Assembly (NCBI GenBank): GCA_009746045.1
Contig: RPFO01000115.1
Coordinates: 468,258 to 532,257, forward strand
Source: Mesostigma viride
Taxonomy: Eukaryota; Streptophyta; Mesostigmatophyceae; Mesostigmatales; Mesostigmataceae
DNA: 64,000 nt
Reading direction: 5' to 3'
Position numbers and translations under genes: made by a program. The notes under the pieces were generated by a model. The model was given only the letters and a program-made list of their open reading frames with translations, ran no database searches and was not told the DNA's origin. Positions 54,977-64,000 of this stretch are shown piece by piece (within the stretch, counting starts at the first letter, position 1; each line of letters begins with the position of its first letter).

Positions 54977-56989
54977 TAAATTAAATTAAATTAAATTAAA
55001 TTATAACATGCCTCCGTGGGGAGGTCATGTAGCACATATTTCATGATGGATGGGGTGGAGGAAGCCGCGTGATCGAACTATCCTAACTCTATCTAGAAAA
55101 TCCTAACTGCACTACTCATCAAAACGCCTCCTCCGCTTGGGGGGAGGTGGCTTGCCCACAGGGTCGGGCGTGTGTGCCTTGACAATCTTCTTCCACCGCT
55201 CCTTGTCCTGCATGGCAGTCCAAAGACGGGAGAGAGAGTGGATGCGGTGCTCAAACTGGGCTGGGACCACGAGGTCGTCCAGCAACATCTGAACGTAGTT
55301 GGTGACAGGTTTCCCTACCCTTTTGGGAATGTCCTTGGGGCCAGGCCAGGTCAGAATGTGCCGCCCTGGCTGTCCAAGCCGCTGGGGGCCGGCCAGACCA
55401 AGGGTGGTGTCGACCTGGCTGGTGCGTGCAAGGTGTCCTACAAATGCTATTCTACGCTGTCTAATCTCGTCCGAAACACGAGGCATGCCATGATACAAAG
55501 ACTCTGATGACGGACGCTCGGAAAAACCTACGTTAAGGACCTGCCGGAGCATCCTGTAAACTGTGCCGTCGAGCCGAGCTGCCAGTTTGGGTGGGAGGGT
55601 CCACGCCTCGGCGCCATACGTGAGCACCGTGAGGACGAGGACCTTGAAGAGCATGCGTTTGCGGTGCCCGTCCAGGCCCTTCGAGCGCCAGTAAGGTGTG
55701 AGCGAACGGAGCTTGGCCCAGGCGAGGGCGATGCGGGTGTCCACATCGTCGTCGGTGTCAGGAAGCCAGCTCCCCAACAGCTTGAAGCGGTCGCGGAACG
55801 GGACCTCCGTCCCGTCGAGCAGGCGCGGCAGCGGTGGTTTACTGGAGGCCCCTATCACCATCGCCTCAGTCTTGACACTAATCTCCAACCCCACCGCCCG
55901 CGCCTCCAGGCCCAGGCAGTCCAGCCAGGTCTGAATGTGCTCGGGGCGCTCAATGAGGGTGGTATCATCCGCATAAATCAGGTCGGCAAGGCGGTACCCC
56001 GGTCTAACCCCGCCGTGCTCTTTCACGTTAAGGATGTCCAAGCCGGGCTCGAACCCCTTAAGAGCAGTAAAGCGCGCACGTGCCCGGCGCATGACGTGAT
56101 CCACAACAATAATGAACAGGTATGGGGACAGGACACAACCTTGCCACACCCCGTGGTGAAGGGGGAATGGTGGAGTAGTGCCCTCCGCAGTCCGCACTAC
56201 TGCCTGTGAGCCCTCATACAGTCGGCGAATGGCAGCAATAAACGCAGGTGGTACCCGATCCAGAGCTAGGATGGCCCAAAGAGCCTCCCAGAGAACCGTG
56301 TCAAAGGCCTTGATATAGTCAACAAAAATGAAGACCAGCGGCAAACTGTCAGGGGGAAGTCGACGCACCTCCTCCATCAACCGGCGCGCGACAAACACAG
56401 CCATGACAGTGTTACGACCACTACGGAAACCCATCTGAGACTCACCCAGGTGTGGGTCCAGCGCGGCGCGGAGCCTGTGCAGCATCATGCGCATGAAGAC
56501 CTTCAGCGCGGCGCTCTGGAGGCAGACACCCCGGTAGTTGCCGGGGTCAGCAGCAGAGCCCTTCTTGTACAGCATGACGCGGATGGCCGTCTGCCACTCA
56601 GCAGGCGGAGGCTCGTCAGAGAGCAGGACGCGGTTGCAGAACGCCAGCAGAAGATCCCTAACCGCCAGATCAGGGGTCTTCAGCAGCTCAGCAGAAAGGT
56701 GGTCGGCACCGACCGCTGCATCGTACCGCAGACGAGCAAGGGCGCCGTCCAATTCCTCCAAAGTGAAGGGGTGGACGACGTCGTCAGTGGCAAGGCAGCC
56801 CTCCTTCAAGGCGGGGACTTGGTAGTCCGCGGCCGAGGAGGGGGGCGCCGGTGGCGGCGGGGGTCCGGCGACCCCGAGGCGGGCGGCCGTCTCGGGGTGC
56901 AGCGGCGGGGGGGGGCGCGAGCCCCACCGGTCAAGGAAACATTGTGGGCCAACCAGCGGTCAAGGCTTACCGGCGCCGTGCCGTCCCCC
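54977..56989 (-). mobile_element. LINE copy B, 5'-truncated, perfect target duplication
   Basis: Flanked by TGTTCAGCAT on both sides (54967-54976, 56990-56999). The 3' end (left) has a (TTAAA)n-type tail, ATAACATGCCTCC and the CCTCC/GGAGG hairpin. The 5' end is truncated within ORF2 at the sequence GGGGACGGCACGGCGCCGG, just before the C9 frameshift tract. High similarity to copy A suggests recent insertion. Confidence 0.92.
55112..56809 (-). CDS. LINE reverse transcriptase, C-terminal part of ORF2 (copy B), 565 aa open
   Basis: Uninterrupted RT frame: TLEELDGALARLRYDAAVGA, NYRGVCLQSAALKVFMRMML, GFRSGRNTVMA, IFVDYIKAFDTVLWEAL (motif A), GVWQGCVLSPYLFIIVVDHV (motif B), ADLIYADDTTLIE (motif C, YADD), LLGSWLPD, LTYGAEAWTLPPKLAARLDG and IRQRRIAFVGHLAR, ending KPPPPKRRRRFDE. 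The first Met is internal to the ORF; upstream frame continues to the truncation at 56989. It shows where copy A is interrupted. The catalytic Asp residues are present, but the endonuclease is missing, so this copy alone cannot move. Confidence 0.9.
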   Translation of the reverse strand: MKEGCLATDDVVHPFTLEELDGALARLRYDAAVGADHLSAELLKTPDLAVRDLLLAFCNRVLLSDEPPPAEWQTAIRVMLYKKGSAADPGNYRGVCLQSAALKVFMRMMLHRLRAALDPHLGESQMGFRSGRNTVMAVFVARRLMEEVRRLPPDSLPLVFIFVDYIKAFDTVLWEALWAILALDRVPPAFIAAIRRLYEGSQAVVRTAEGTTPPFPLHHGVWQGCVLSPYLFIIVVDHVMRRARARFTALKGFEPGLDILNVKEHGGVRPGYRLADLIYADDTTLIERPEHIQTWLDCLGLEARAVGLEISVKTEAMVIGASSKPPLPRLLDGTEVPFRDRFKLLGSWLPDTDDDVDTRIALAWAKLRSLTPYWRSKGLDGHRKRMLFKVLVLTVLTYGAEAWTLPPKLAARLDGTVYRMLRQVLNVGFSERPSSESLYHGMPRVSDEIRQRRIAFVGHLARTSQVDTTLGLAGPQRLGQPGRHILTWPGPKDIPKRVGKPVTNYVQMLLDDLVVPAQFEHRIHSLSRLWTAMQDKERWKKIVKAHTPDPVGKPPPPKRRRRFDE

Positions 56990-56999
56990 TGTTCAGCAT

Positions 57000-57305
57000 G
57001 CTCTATTTAAATTGCATTAAAAATTTCAGCTCTGTCTGAACTCATTTGCGCTGCCTGTGGTGCATAATTGTATATCCAAATTTTGCGCGAGAGTGACGCG
57101 TGACAGCAGAATTTCATGTAACTAGGTTGGTGTTCAATCAAGGTGCAACTTTGCAGCCAGCCTGCAGATGTTGCAAGTAAAGTGTTTGCTTACTTCCAGG
57201 TTAATTAATCTGAGCTCATTTGCATTGTTGGGTGCATTTAATGATCCATAAAATGCTCCAAATAACCGTATTTGTGACGGTTGACAGCATAATTTCTGGC
57301 CATTA
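57000..57305. other. Short intergenic gap between LINE copies
   Basis: A/T-rich, no feature seen. Confidence 0.4.
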
Positions 57306-58748
57306 AAAAAATTAAATTATAACATGCCTCCGTTGAGAGATCATGTAGCACATATTCCATGATGGATGGGGTGGAGGAAGCCGCGTAATCTCGAGAACTA
57401 TCCTAACGAAGCTATCTAGTCTAGAAAATCCTAACTACACTACTCATCAAAACGCCGCCTCCGCTTGGGGGGAGGGGGCTTGCCCACAGGGTCGGGCGTG
57501 TGCGCCTTGACAATCCTCTTCCACCGCGTCTTGTCCTGCATGGCAGTCCAAAGACGGGAGAGAGAGTGGATGCGGTGCTCAAACTGGGCTGGGACCACTA
57601 GGTCGTCCAGCAACATCTGGATGTAGGTCGTGACAGGTTTCCCTACCCTTTTGGGAATGCCCTCGGGGCCAGCAGGCCAGGTCAGAATGTGGCACCCTGG
57701 CTGGCCAAGCCGCTGGGGGCCGGCCAGACCAAGGGCGGTGTTAACCTGGCTAGTGCGAGCAAGGTGTCCTACAAATGCTATCCTACGCTGCCTACTAATC
57801 TCGTCCGAAATACGAGGCATGCCATGATACAAAGATTCTGATGACGGACGCTCGGAAAACCCTACGTTAAGGACCTGTCGGAGCATCGATCCTGTAAACC
57901 GTACCGTCTAGCCTAGCTGCCAGTTTGGGTGGGAGTGTCCACGCCTCGGCGCCATACGTGAGCACCGTGAGGACGAGGACCTTGAACAGCATGCGCTTGC
58001 GGTGCTCGCCCAGGCCCTTCGAGCGCCAGTAGGTGTTGAGCGAACGGAGCTTGGCCCAGGCAAGGCCGATGCGGGTGTCCACATCGTCGGCAGTGTCAGG
58101 AAGCCAGCTCCCCAACAGCTTGAAGCGGTCGCAGAACGGGACCTCCGTCCCGTCGAGCAGGCGCGGCAGCGGTGGTGTACTGGAGGCCCCAATCACCATC
58201 GCCTCAGTTTTGACACTAATCTCCAACCCCACCGCCCGCGCCTCCAGGCCCGGACAGTCCAGCCAGGTCTGAATGTGCTCGGGGCTCTCGATGAGGGTGG
58301 TATCATCCGCATAAATCATGCAGGTCGCAAGGCGGTAACCAGGTCTAACCCCGCCGTGCTCTTTCACGTTAAGGATGTCCAAGCCTGGCTCGAACCCCTT
58401 AATTAAGAGCAGTAAAGCGCGCACGTGCCCGGCGCATGACGTGATCCACGACAATAATGAACAGGTATGGGGACAGGACACAACCTTGCCACACCCCGTG
58501 GTGAAGGGGGAATGGTGGGGTGGTGCCTTCCGCAGTCCGCACTACTGCCTGTGAGCCCTCATACAGTCGGCGAATGGCAGCAATAAACGCAGGTGGCACT
58601 CGATCCAGAGCTAGGATGGCCCAAAGAGCCTCCCAGAGGACCGTGTCAAAGGCCTTGATATAGTCAACAAAAATGAAGACCAGCGGCAAACTGTCAGGGG
58701 GAAGGCGACGCACCTCCTCCATCAACCGGCGCGCGACAAACACAGCCA
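57306..58748 (-). mobile_element. LINE copy C, 5'-truncated
   Basis: 3' end at the left (AAATTATAACATGCCTCCGT, tail TTAAATT), 5' end within RT at ATGGCTGTGTTTGTCGCGCG (58748), directly abutting the tail of element E. About 95% like copy B by eye but with several small insertions (AGCAGG near 57672, CGAT near 57885, GCAG near 58320, TTAA near 58403). Confidence 0.85.
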
Positions 58749-58750
58749 TT
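57440..58750 (-). pseudogene. LINE reverse transcriptase fragment (copy C), frameshifted
   Basis: Three open pieces: 58399-58750 (RRLMEEVRRLPPDSLPLVFI, GVWQGCVLSPYLFI), 57867-58481 (YADDTTLIE, LLGSWLPDTADDVDTRIGLA) and 57440-57886 (MLRQVLNVGFSERPSSESLY to KRRRRFDE). Small duplications of 2-4 bp break the frame in several places; this is the most decayed of the three RT copies. Confidence 0.85.
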
Positions 58751-60700
58751 GAATTGAATTGAATTGAATTGTAACATAACTCCGTTGGGAGTATATGTAG
58801 CACATAGCCCAGAGAAGGGGCATATGGCCTATCATACATTCTAAGCTACTTCCTGCAAGGGTGGGAATGTAAACAACACTTGCTCTAGGTGCACTAGGGC
58901 ACCTGCACCACCCAGAGTTTCAGGCAACACCCAGCGAAGGGGAGCCTGTCATAGGTGGGGAAGATCATCATGGCTATACAAGAGCTAGGACATGGCTTCT
59001 CTACAGAGAGCATCTCTCTGCATGGCATAGCATGGCGAAATTCTTAATGCAACATCCATGGGGGTCCCGTTATAGGCAGGGCTTGGCTAAATCCTGTAGA
59101 CAACATCCATGGGGGCCATTATGGGCGCACATGCGCGTGGGCCACATGCTAGGCTAAGCCTGACTAATCTACACTACTGGTATGAATTCCCTAGTCTGGG
59201 GTGGCAGGAGGGGGCTGCCAGGGCTTGTGGTCAACGTGGATGACCGCCCCCCTCCAGTATACCGGCTTCCCCCCTGCGCTGTGCCGGAGCTGAAGGTAGG
59301 CCGGCCATAGCTCGCGTCGCCGCTGTTGCTGGGCCAGGGTCAAGTCGTCGTCCAGCGTGAAGCGAGTCCTCGAGAGCTTCTTGCGGCATTTAAGGAACGA
59401 CAGCTTGTCCGCCATGTACTTAAAGGTGAGGAGCACGGGTGCCGGGCCAGCCTTCCCCCGCGCGCGGGGGAGGCGGACAGCCGACATGTCCAGCTCACCA
59501 GTGAGTAGCATGGGGGCAAGAATGTCGCGCTTAAATGCCTCAAGAAGGGTCGTGGAGGTCTCACCTGCCGGCTGGTCGAAGTGCTTGACGATGACATTGT
59601 GGCTGCGCCGGGCGATGTCGGTTTCCTCGCGAAGGTCGAGGGCTTGTTGCTTGAGTTGTGCCGAGATGGTGGAGGTGGTGGAGGTGGTGTGCTGCTTAAG
59701 CAAGTCCGCCCAGGTGGAGGGAGCATCGCCGGCCGGGCCAGCAGACGCCGGCTGGGCGGCGATGTCCTTCACCGCCTGGGCGGTGAGGCCGGCGGTGTCA
59801 TGCAAGCTCTCAAGGGCGTTGGCGGTGGCTTGAAGGCGTTGGTCGAGGTCGAGGAGCTGGGCTTTGATGTCGGCAGTGGAGGCGGAAATGGCAGTGGAGG
59901 TGGAGGCGGCAGCGGCGGAAATGTGAGGAAGTTCAGCAGCCAGCGTGCCACCCATTGCTGCGACGTCAGCAGCAAGGGGGGTCACGTGCTGCTGAAAGGC
60001 TTCCGTGAGGATGGAACGGAGGGTGGGGGCGGAGATGGATGGAGCCCAGATCTCGTCGTCAGAGCGCTCGAGAAGGGAGTTGAGGATGGTGTGCTGGAGC
60101 TGGGGGCGGGGGCAGCCAAGCAGGGCGCCGTGGGTTTGCCAGCGGCTGCCGTTGCTGCCGATGAGGCGACCTTGGTCGTAAAGATGGAGGCACAGGTCGT
60201 AAAGCGAGGCGTAGTCCCCGTAGAAGATGCAGTCCATAGCATCGTAAGGAGACAGGTTGTTCCAGTCGTGATCATCGACCTTGAAAGGGTGGGGCCGAAA
60301 GCGCGGTTCCGAGGGGCGGGACCATCCTGTTTTGTCGGCTGGGCGGGTGCGTTTCGGGTCAGGCGATGCCGATGGCGAGGCATTAAGCCCGGGAGGTTGC
60401 TGGGTGGCCACCAGTGCACGACTAGTGTCACCGCTGTCTACCGGACCTGATGGCGAAGCTGCAGCCGCAGCTGCCGCATTTTCATGGGCGAGCGCATCCG
60501 CCAAACTGCGTTGCGTCAAAGGACGTTTGCTCGTCATATATTGCGTGTTAGATTCGGAAAATTATATCAGCATGTGCGTCTTAGAAAGACGAAGCGATAG
60601 TGATATTCACAGCTGAATTTGGGGCTCAAACGTGAAAGTTATGAGCTCCGCCGTCAGCCATGGCTACCTCGTGGCTCGTGGCTCGTGGCTCGTGGCGATG
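58749..60700 (-). mobile_element. ORF1-only element E, apparently full length
   Basis: From the right: leader with CGTGGCTCGTGGCTCGTGGC (heptamers as in D), TATA-like motif GGAAAATTATATCAGCATGT (60556-60575, complement), ORF1 59191-60537, 3' UTR like D, GTGCTACATATACTCCCAAC/GGAGTTATGTTA hairpin and a CAATT tail (58749-58772). The tail meets the 5' end of LINE C without a gap. The right boundary is approximate and I did not find a clear target duplication. Confidence 0.75.
59191..60537 (-). CDS. LINE-type ORF1 protein (element E), 448 aa, intact
   Basis: Starts MTSKRPLTQRSLADALAHEN. Pro/Ala-rich N-terminus with SPDPKRTRP, a conserved LSPYDAMDCIFYGDYASLYD segment, an Ala/Thr/Ser-rich helical region (about 200-300: ELPHISAAAAST; LLDLDQRLQATANALESLHD), then an RRM-like region (SHNVIVKHFDQPAGETSTTL; MSAVRLPRARGKAGPAPVLL) and the C-terminal LTLAQQQRRRELWPAYLQLR and KPVYWRGAVIHVDHKPWQ. 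It is the intact equivalent of the ORF1s in D and I and is more distant from F/G. The intact frame suggests selection or recent origin. Confidence 0.8.
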   Translation of the reverse strand: MTSKRPLTQRSLADALAHENAAAAAAASPSGPVDSGDTSRALVATQQPPGLNASPSASPDPKRTRPADKTGWSRPSEPRFRPHPFKVDDHDWNNLSPYDAMDCIFYGDYASLYDLCLHLYDQGRLIGSNGSRWQTHGALLGCPRPQLQHTILNSLLERSDDEIWAPSISAPTLRSILTEAFQQHVTPLAADVAAMGGTLAAELPHISAAAASTSTAISASTADIKAQLLDLDQRLQATANALESLHDTAGLTAQAVKDIAAQPASAGPAGDAPSTWADLLKQHTTSTTSTISAQLKQQALDLREETDIARRSHNVIVKHFDQPAGETSTTLLEAFKRDILAPMLLTGELDMSAVRLPRARGKAGPAPVLLTFKYMADKLSFLKCRKKLSRTRFTLDDDLTLAQQQRRRELWPAYLQLRHSAGGKPVYWRGAVIHVDHKPWQPPPATPD

Positions 60701-61054
60701 ACTCAACGGGCCATGATGCAGTGTTACGACCATCCCATCTCTATTAGGGGTGCAACTTGGTACTTGAGCTGCATATGTTATATTTGATGTGTCTGCCCAT
60801 TTCCAGGTCAAAGCGACATTGATTGTGTTGTTTATGGAATTAATTATGAATAAAACTGGCAATTTTGGCGTTTTTTATGCTTTTGGACGTCACCATTCTG
60901 TGATCGAGCACCAAGTGGCCAACCACTTGAGGTGTGACTTGGCACAGTAAATGTGGGTACCATGGGGAAGCCAGCCACCAAGTTTGACCATCATCCGAAT
61001 ATTAGTGCAGCTAGGAGGAATAAGATGGGTGTTTTTTGGCACTTTCAGACCGTT

Positions 61055-61180
61055 GTGGAGGTCCCCAGTTCGATTCCGGCCTGGATTCATAATTTGCAGA
61101 TCGCGTTTTCCGCGGACCGGCACTGAACGCAAATGGTTTTCACGTTTGCGGCGTGCTAAATCAGAAATATCAGAAAATTA
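61055..61180 (+). mobile_element. tRNA-derived SINE-like repeat, copy 2
   Basis: GAGGTCCCCAGTTCGATTCC (B-box-like GTTCGATTCC) then GCAGATCGCGTTTTCCGCGG and GGCGTGCTAAATCAGAAATA match 36045-36150. Upstream sequences differ. Confidence 0.5.
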
Positions 61181-61239
61181 TAGCTGTGCGTTTGCTTTGA
61201 GTGATTTCACTCTGCTGTAAGTAATTATTATATTTTTAA

Positions 61240-61345
61240 TGTATTAAATTAAATTATAACATGACTCCGTTGGGAGATCATGTAGCACATATTCCCGTGG
61301 ATGGATTTTAATGTATATACTCCCAATAGAGAGATATGTTAACTA
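61240..61345 (-). repeat. LINE 3' tail fragments
   Basis: GTATTAAATTAAATTATAAC, ATGACTCCGTTGGGAGATCA and GTAGCACATATTCC form the end of a minus-strand LINE; CTCCCAATAGAGAGATATGT and TTAATTAATT at 61320-61345 form part of another tail. Confidence 0.65.
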
Positions 61346-62135
61346 ATTAATTAATATTATGCTGCGGAGAGGGCACTCTGTGGCCCCTGCCCATAAATTT
61401 GTGGCAGCGGACAAGCTAGGCCGGGTGCCCTCCCTCCTTCTCGTCGTGTAGAAGCGTCGAAGGTTGATTACTACACTGTATTGGCACCCACGTGACGCAG
61501 TCCTATACAATTGTGGGGGTTGTGGGTGAACCCCGGGTATTCCCCTAAACCCCCCTGGCTCCAGGAGGGGCATCTATATTTCCATACACGGGCGCCTCTA
61601 GAAATGAATTCTAAGCGTACCTGTGTGGCCACTGGACCACAGGGCAGCTGTTAACTGCATCCCCTATGCTTTTGCTACGTCAAGGCTTTATTGCACCACA
61701 GTAATTGCTAGACTCTCCCAGTGAGCAGCTTAATCGAACCTGTGGCCTGCATTTCAGGGCAATGGGAGAAGGCGGCCCAGGTCCCATGCCTCCTTGCTGT
61801 GCATCAAACAGGGATGAAAGGTACCTAAGTACTCAAAAAGTTGGTATCCCATGACTCTCCCAATGTACGGAGGCGCGTGACTGAACAAATAGGCACGCAG
61901 GTGTGCAATCCTGTCCTTTGGCACGCCATGTTAAAAAGCGGTTAGGCCGCATGGTTTGCGCAAGCCGTAACAGATGCACCAACGTTCTTTGCCAACCACA
62001 AAACCTTGTGTGGCATGGCAGGAGCACACCGTGAACAATCGGAATCCTTTACCAGACTATGATTGCATTGCCGCACAGCTGTCGTCACATAGCAGCTGTC
62101 CTCATCAACCGCGTCACACATGCATCCTTTTATGC
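61346..62135. other. Intergenic, 3' of the CNBD gene
   Basis: No gene is seen; probably 3' UTR and spacer of the minus-strand gene at 62136. Confidence 0.4.
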
Positions 62136-63891
62136 CTAGGGTGCGGCTTCGCTATCCGTGGGAGTGGGTGATGGTGGCAATGGCTTTACTTCATCCCCTT
62201 CTTGTTCCTTGTCCTGGCCCTGCGCACCAGCGGCGCCGTGCGAGGAACTGCCACCCTCCGCGGCCACTGCCTGCACTTCCCCCGACTCCTCGTTACTATA
62301 CCGCCCACCAGGGAGCACCGATCCCGCGGGCAGCGCGGTGAAGGAGAGGTAACCCTCGGCCTTGACATCGGGGGAGCCTGCCACGGGGGTGGCGGAGGAG
62401 CCTGCCTTGGGACCGGCGGCAGCCGTAGGGCTGGTCATGCCCGTCCCTGGGTCCAGCGTGAGCGAGACGGGCCCCATCGACTTCTCGATCGCCTCCAGCT
62501 TCTCCATCATGCGCTTGGAGCTGGTGTGGTGTACACGGGGCGGCAGGCAGTAACAAACAAAACACGAGGCATGGGCATGAAATGTGGCGCCAGGCAGTAA
62601 CAAACAAAGCACGAGGCATGGGCATGAAATGTGGCGCCAGGCAGTAACAAACAAAGCACGAGGCATGCGCATGAGATGTGGCGCCAGGCAGGAACAGCTG
62701 GTGCAAGGCGTGGGCATGACACAGTCAAGGCCATGTGCCGAGGTAGCCCCACACGGGGAGAAGACGCAGGCATCCATGCTCTAGTATTGTGTGCAGTATC
62801 ATTGGCTCCTGCAGGTAGCCTCGTGGAAACGCAGCATGTGAGCTCTGGGTGGCTGACTGCGTGGCCTCGGTGCCATGCCCGTGGCATGCTGTGGGGGAGG
62901 GGCGGGGGGCGCTTCTAAACAGGCAGGTGACGTGCATGGCTGGCGTCCATCGGGGAAAATGAAGGTGGGGCCATGCATCATGCTGATGGGTGGTGCATAG
63001 CCAGGGAGCTCTCTGGGGGTGCCTCATGTGAGACAAGCCGTGCGAGCATAAAGAGAGCGCAACGACTCACCACTGGCACACACTACCGAGGCACCAAAGC
63101 GGACTTGGGTGGTGAGCTGTAGGGGGCCGATTGGAGCTTAAGCCGAGGACTGGGAGAGCCTAGGATGGCCAGTACCAGGCGATACCTGCGGATGCTAGAT
63201 TCAGCCATGGGATGTTGCACGGCCATGTGGCACAGATGGTGGGGTGCTGGCACTGGCAACGACTGGGTGTGTTTGTTTGTACTTACGGCGTGCCGGTGTG
63301 TGGCGACCCTGGCATAGACCCTGTCCCCTTGTGCTTCATCAACACGGTCAGGCGGTGCTCCGCCAGCTTGCGCATCGCCAGCTCGACCTCCGGGTAGTCG
63401 ATGATCTGGCGCACGCGATCGGCAGGGAGATGCAAGAATAAACATGCGAAATGAGAAAGAGGAGCAGTTGATCGGGCGCGTGCGCGGATACCGGATGGCA
63501 GTACAGGGGTTTTAAGTGAGACGACTATTCCTGGACGCATGGGGTTTGTTCATGAGCAAACAGGGTGAAAGGAGGCAGTCGAGGATCGGGCACACACATG
63601 AAGGAGATGGTGAGATGGAACACCCTTGGGTGGATTCTCCTGAGTTCCTGGAGGCCACGCAGGGTGCCGGGCTTGGGGACTGTAGACATGTCAGTGGGGG
63701 GACATTAGACATGTCAATGGGGGGGCATTAGAAATGTCAATGGGGAGGCAGTACACATGTCAAAGAGGGGCCTTGGCTGTGTCGGCCACACACCACGTCG
63801 TCAAAGTCATCCTTATAGAGCACGTAGAGCTCGCACGGTGCCAGCGCGGTGATGGTGGCCGTGCGCTTTGAGCGCGCCAGCAGGCCGATCT
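62136..63891 (-). CDS. 3' end of a cyclic-nucleotide-binding-domain protein (three exons in window)
   Basis: Exons on the minus strand: 63891-63794, 63405-63287, 62520-62136 (stop at 62138-62136). Phases agree (2 nt carried in; phase 0; then phase 2). The first exon encodes IGLLARSKRTATITAL and CELYVLYKDDFDDV, the end of a CNBD phosphate-binding cassette (G-E-x-x-L-L ... R-T-A-T) and its last strand and helix; the second gives DYPEVELAMRKLAEHR, the usual helix after a CNBD. The third starts in SKRMMEKLEAIEKSMG (short coiled coil) and is otherwise a Pro/Ser/Ala/Glu-rich tail (GDEVKPLPPSPTPTDSEAAP). Such domains occur in HCN/KCNH-type channels, kinases and flagellar proteins; which one cannot be told because the N-terminal part lies beyond 64000. 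Confidence 0.75.
62544..62695 (-). repeat. 47-bp tandem repeat beside the last acceptor of the CNBD gene
   Basis: Units start at 62544, 62591, 62638 and 62685 (CAGGCAGTAACAAACAAA; ACGAGGCATGGGCATGAAAT). On the gene's strand the array is the last part of the intron before the acceptor at 62521. Confidence 0.9.
63675..63775 (-). repeat. ~23-bp degenerate repeat after a splice donor of the CNBD gene
   Basis: ACATGTCAATGGGGGGGCAT-type units, four to five copies. On the gene strand they follow the donor at 63793 and begin CTTTGACATGTGTAC, weakly like the exon end CTTTGACGACGTG/GTGTG. Confidence 0.6.
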
Positions 63892-64000
63892 CTGCAGGGA
63901 ACAAGGGGCGGGGGGGGGGGGGGGAAGTGGGCCATCGGGGTGGTGGGAGGACATACACAGGAAAGTTGGCACATGAATGGTTGGTTCACTAAAGTTCTCA

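Noticed and set aside
55664-57010. Plus-strand ORFs over 55.6-57.0 kb
   Set aside because: Antisense shadows of the LINE B reverse transcriptase.

Overview
This is a stretch of nuclear genome from a eukaryote with motile cilia and plastids, most likely a green-lineage alga (prasinophyte- or charophyte-like). I infer this from three things. A spliced gene for the ciliary protein CFAP61 has GT-AG introns. A Ycf33/DUF751-type plastid protein carries an N-terminal targeting region. Non-LTR retrotransposons, a MULE and microsatellites are very abundant. I cannot name the species. Only three host genes are recognisable: CFAP61 (+, 887-11337, 5' end outside the window), a Ycf33-like gene (+, 45481-46161) and the 3' end of a cyclic-nucleotide-binding-domain gene (-, 62136-63891, continuing beyond the window). 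Nearly all the rest is mobile or repetitive DNA.

Layout. 1-11.3 kb is CFAP61, with unusual tandem repeats starting exactly at several 5' splice sites. 11.9-12.5 kb is a decayed retroelement C-terminus. 12.6-35.1 kb is a nest of insertions. An ORF1-only LINE-like element (12614-35096) is split by a 479-bp inverted-repeat element and by a giant 19.87-kb Mutator-like element (14036-33909, 9-bp target duplication). That element carries a MULE/SWIM transposase, further spliced exons, an unknown 498-aa ORF and large simple repeats. Inside it sits a full-length LINE (25466-32835, 11-bp target duplication), which is itself interrupted by a TTAA-flanked piggyBac-like element (29586-31285) and a hAT-like element (31921-32409). 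35.1-44 kb has microsatellites, a second nest of ORF1-only elements (36349-38788) and a ~184-bp tandem repeat. 44.8-46.2 kb is the Ycf33-like gene. 46.2-61.3 kb has more ORF1-only elements, two 5'-truncated LINE copies and dispersed repeats. 62.1-64 kb is the CNBD gene.

How the parts fit together. The autonomous LINE and the ORF1-only elements share a 3' end: a GTGCTACAT motif, a short CTCC/GGAG hairpin, then a short tandem A/T-rich tail. They also share a TATA-like motif in the 5' leader. This suggests that LINE reverse transcriptase moves the ORF1-only elements in trans. Target duplications were read directly at seven junction pairs and give a relative insertion order. Many long open frames over simple repeats (19.5-20.4, 23.0-23.8, 40.9-41.7 kb) are sequence artefacts, not separate genes.
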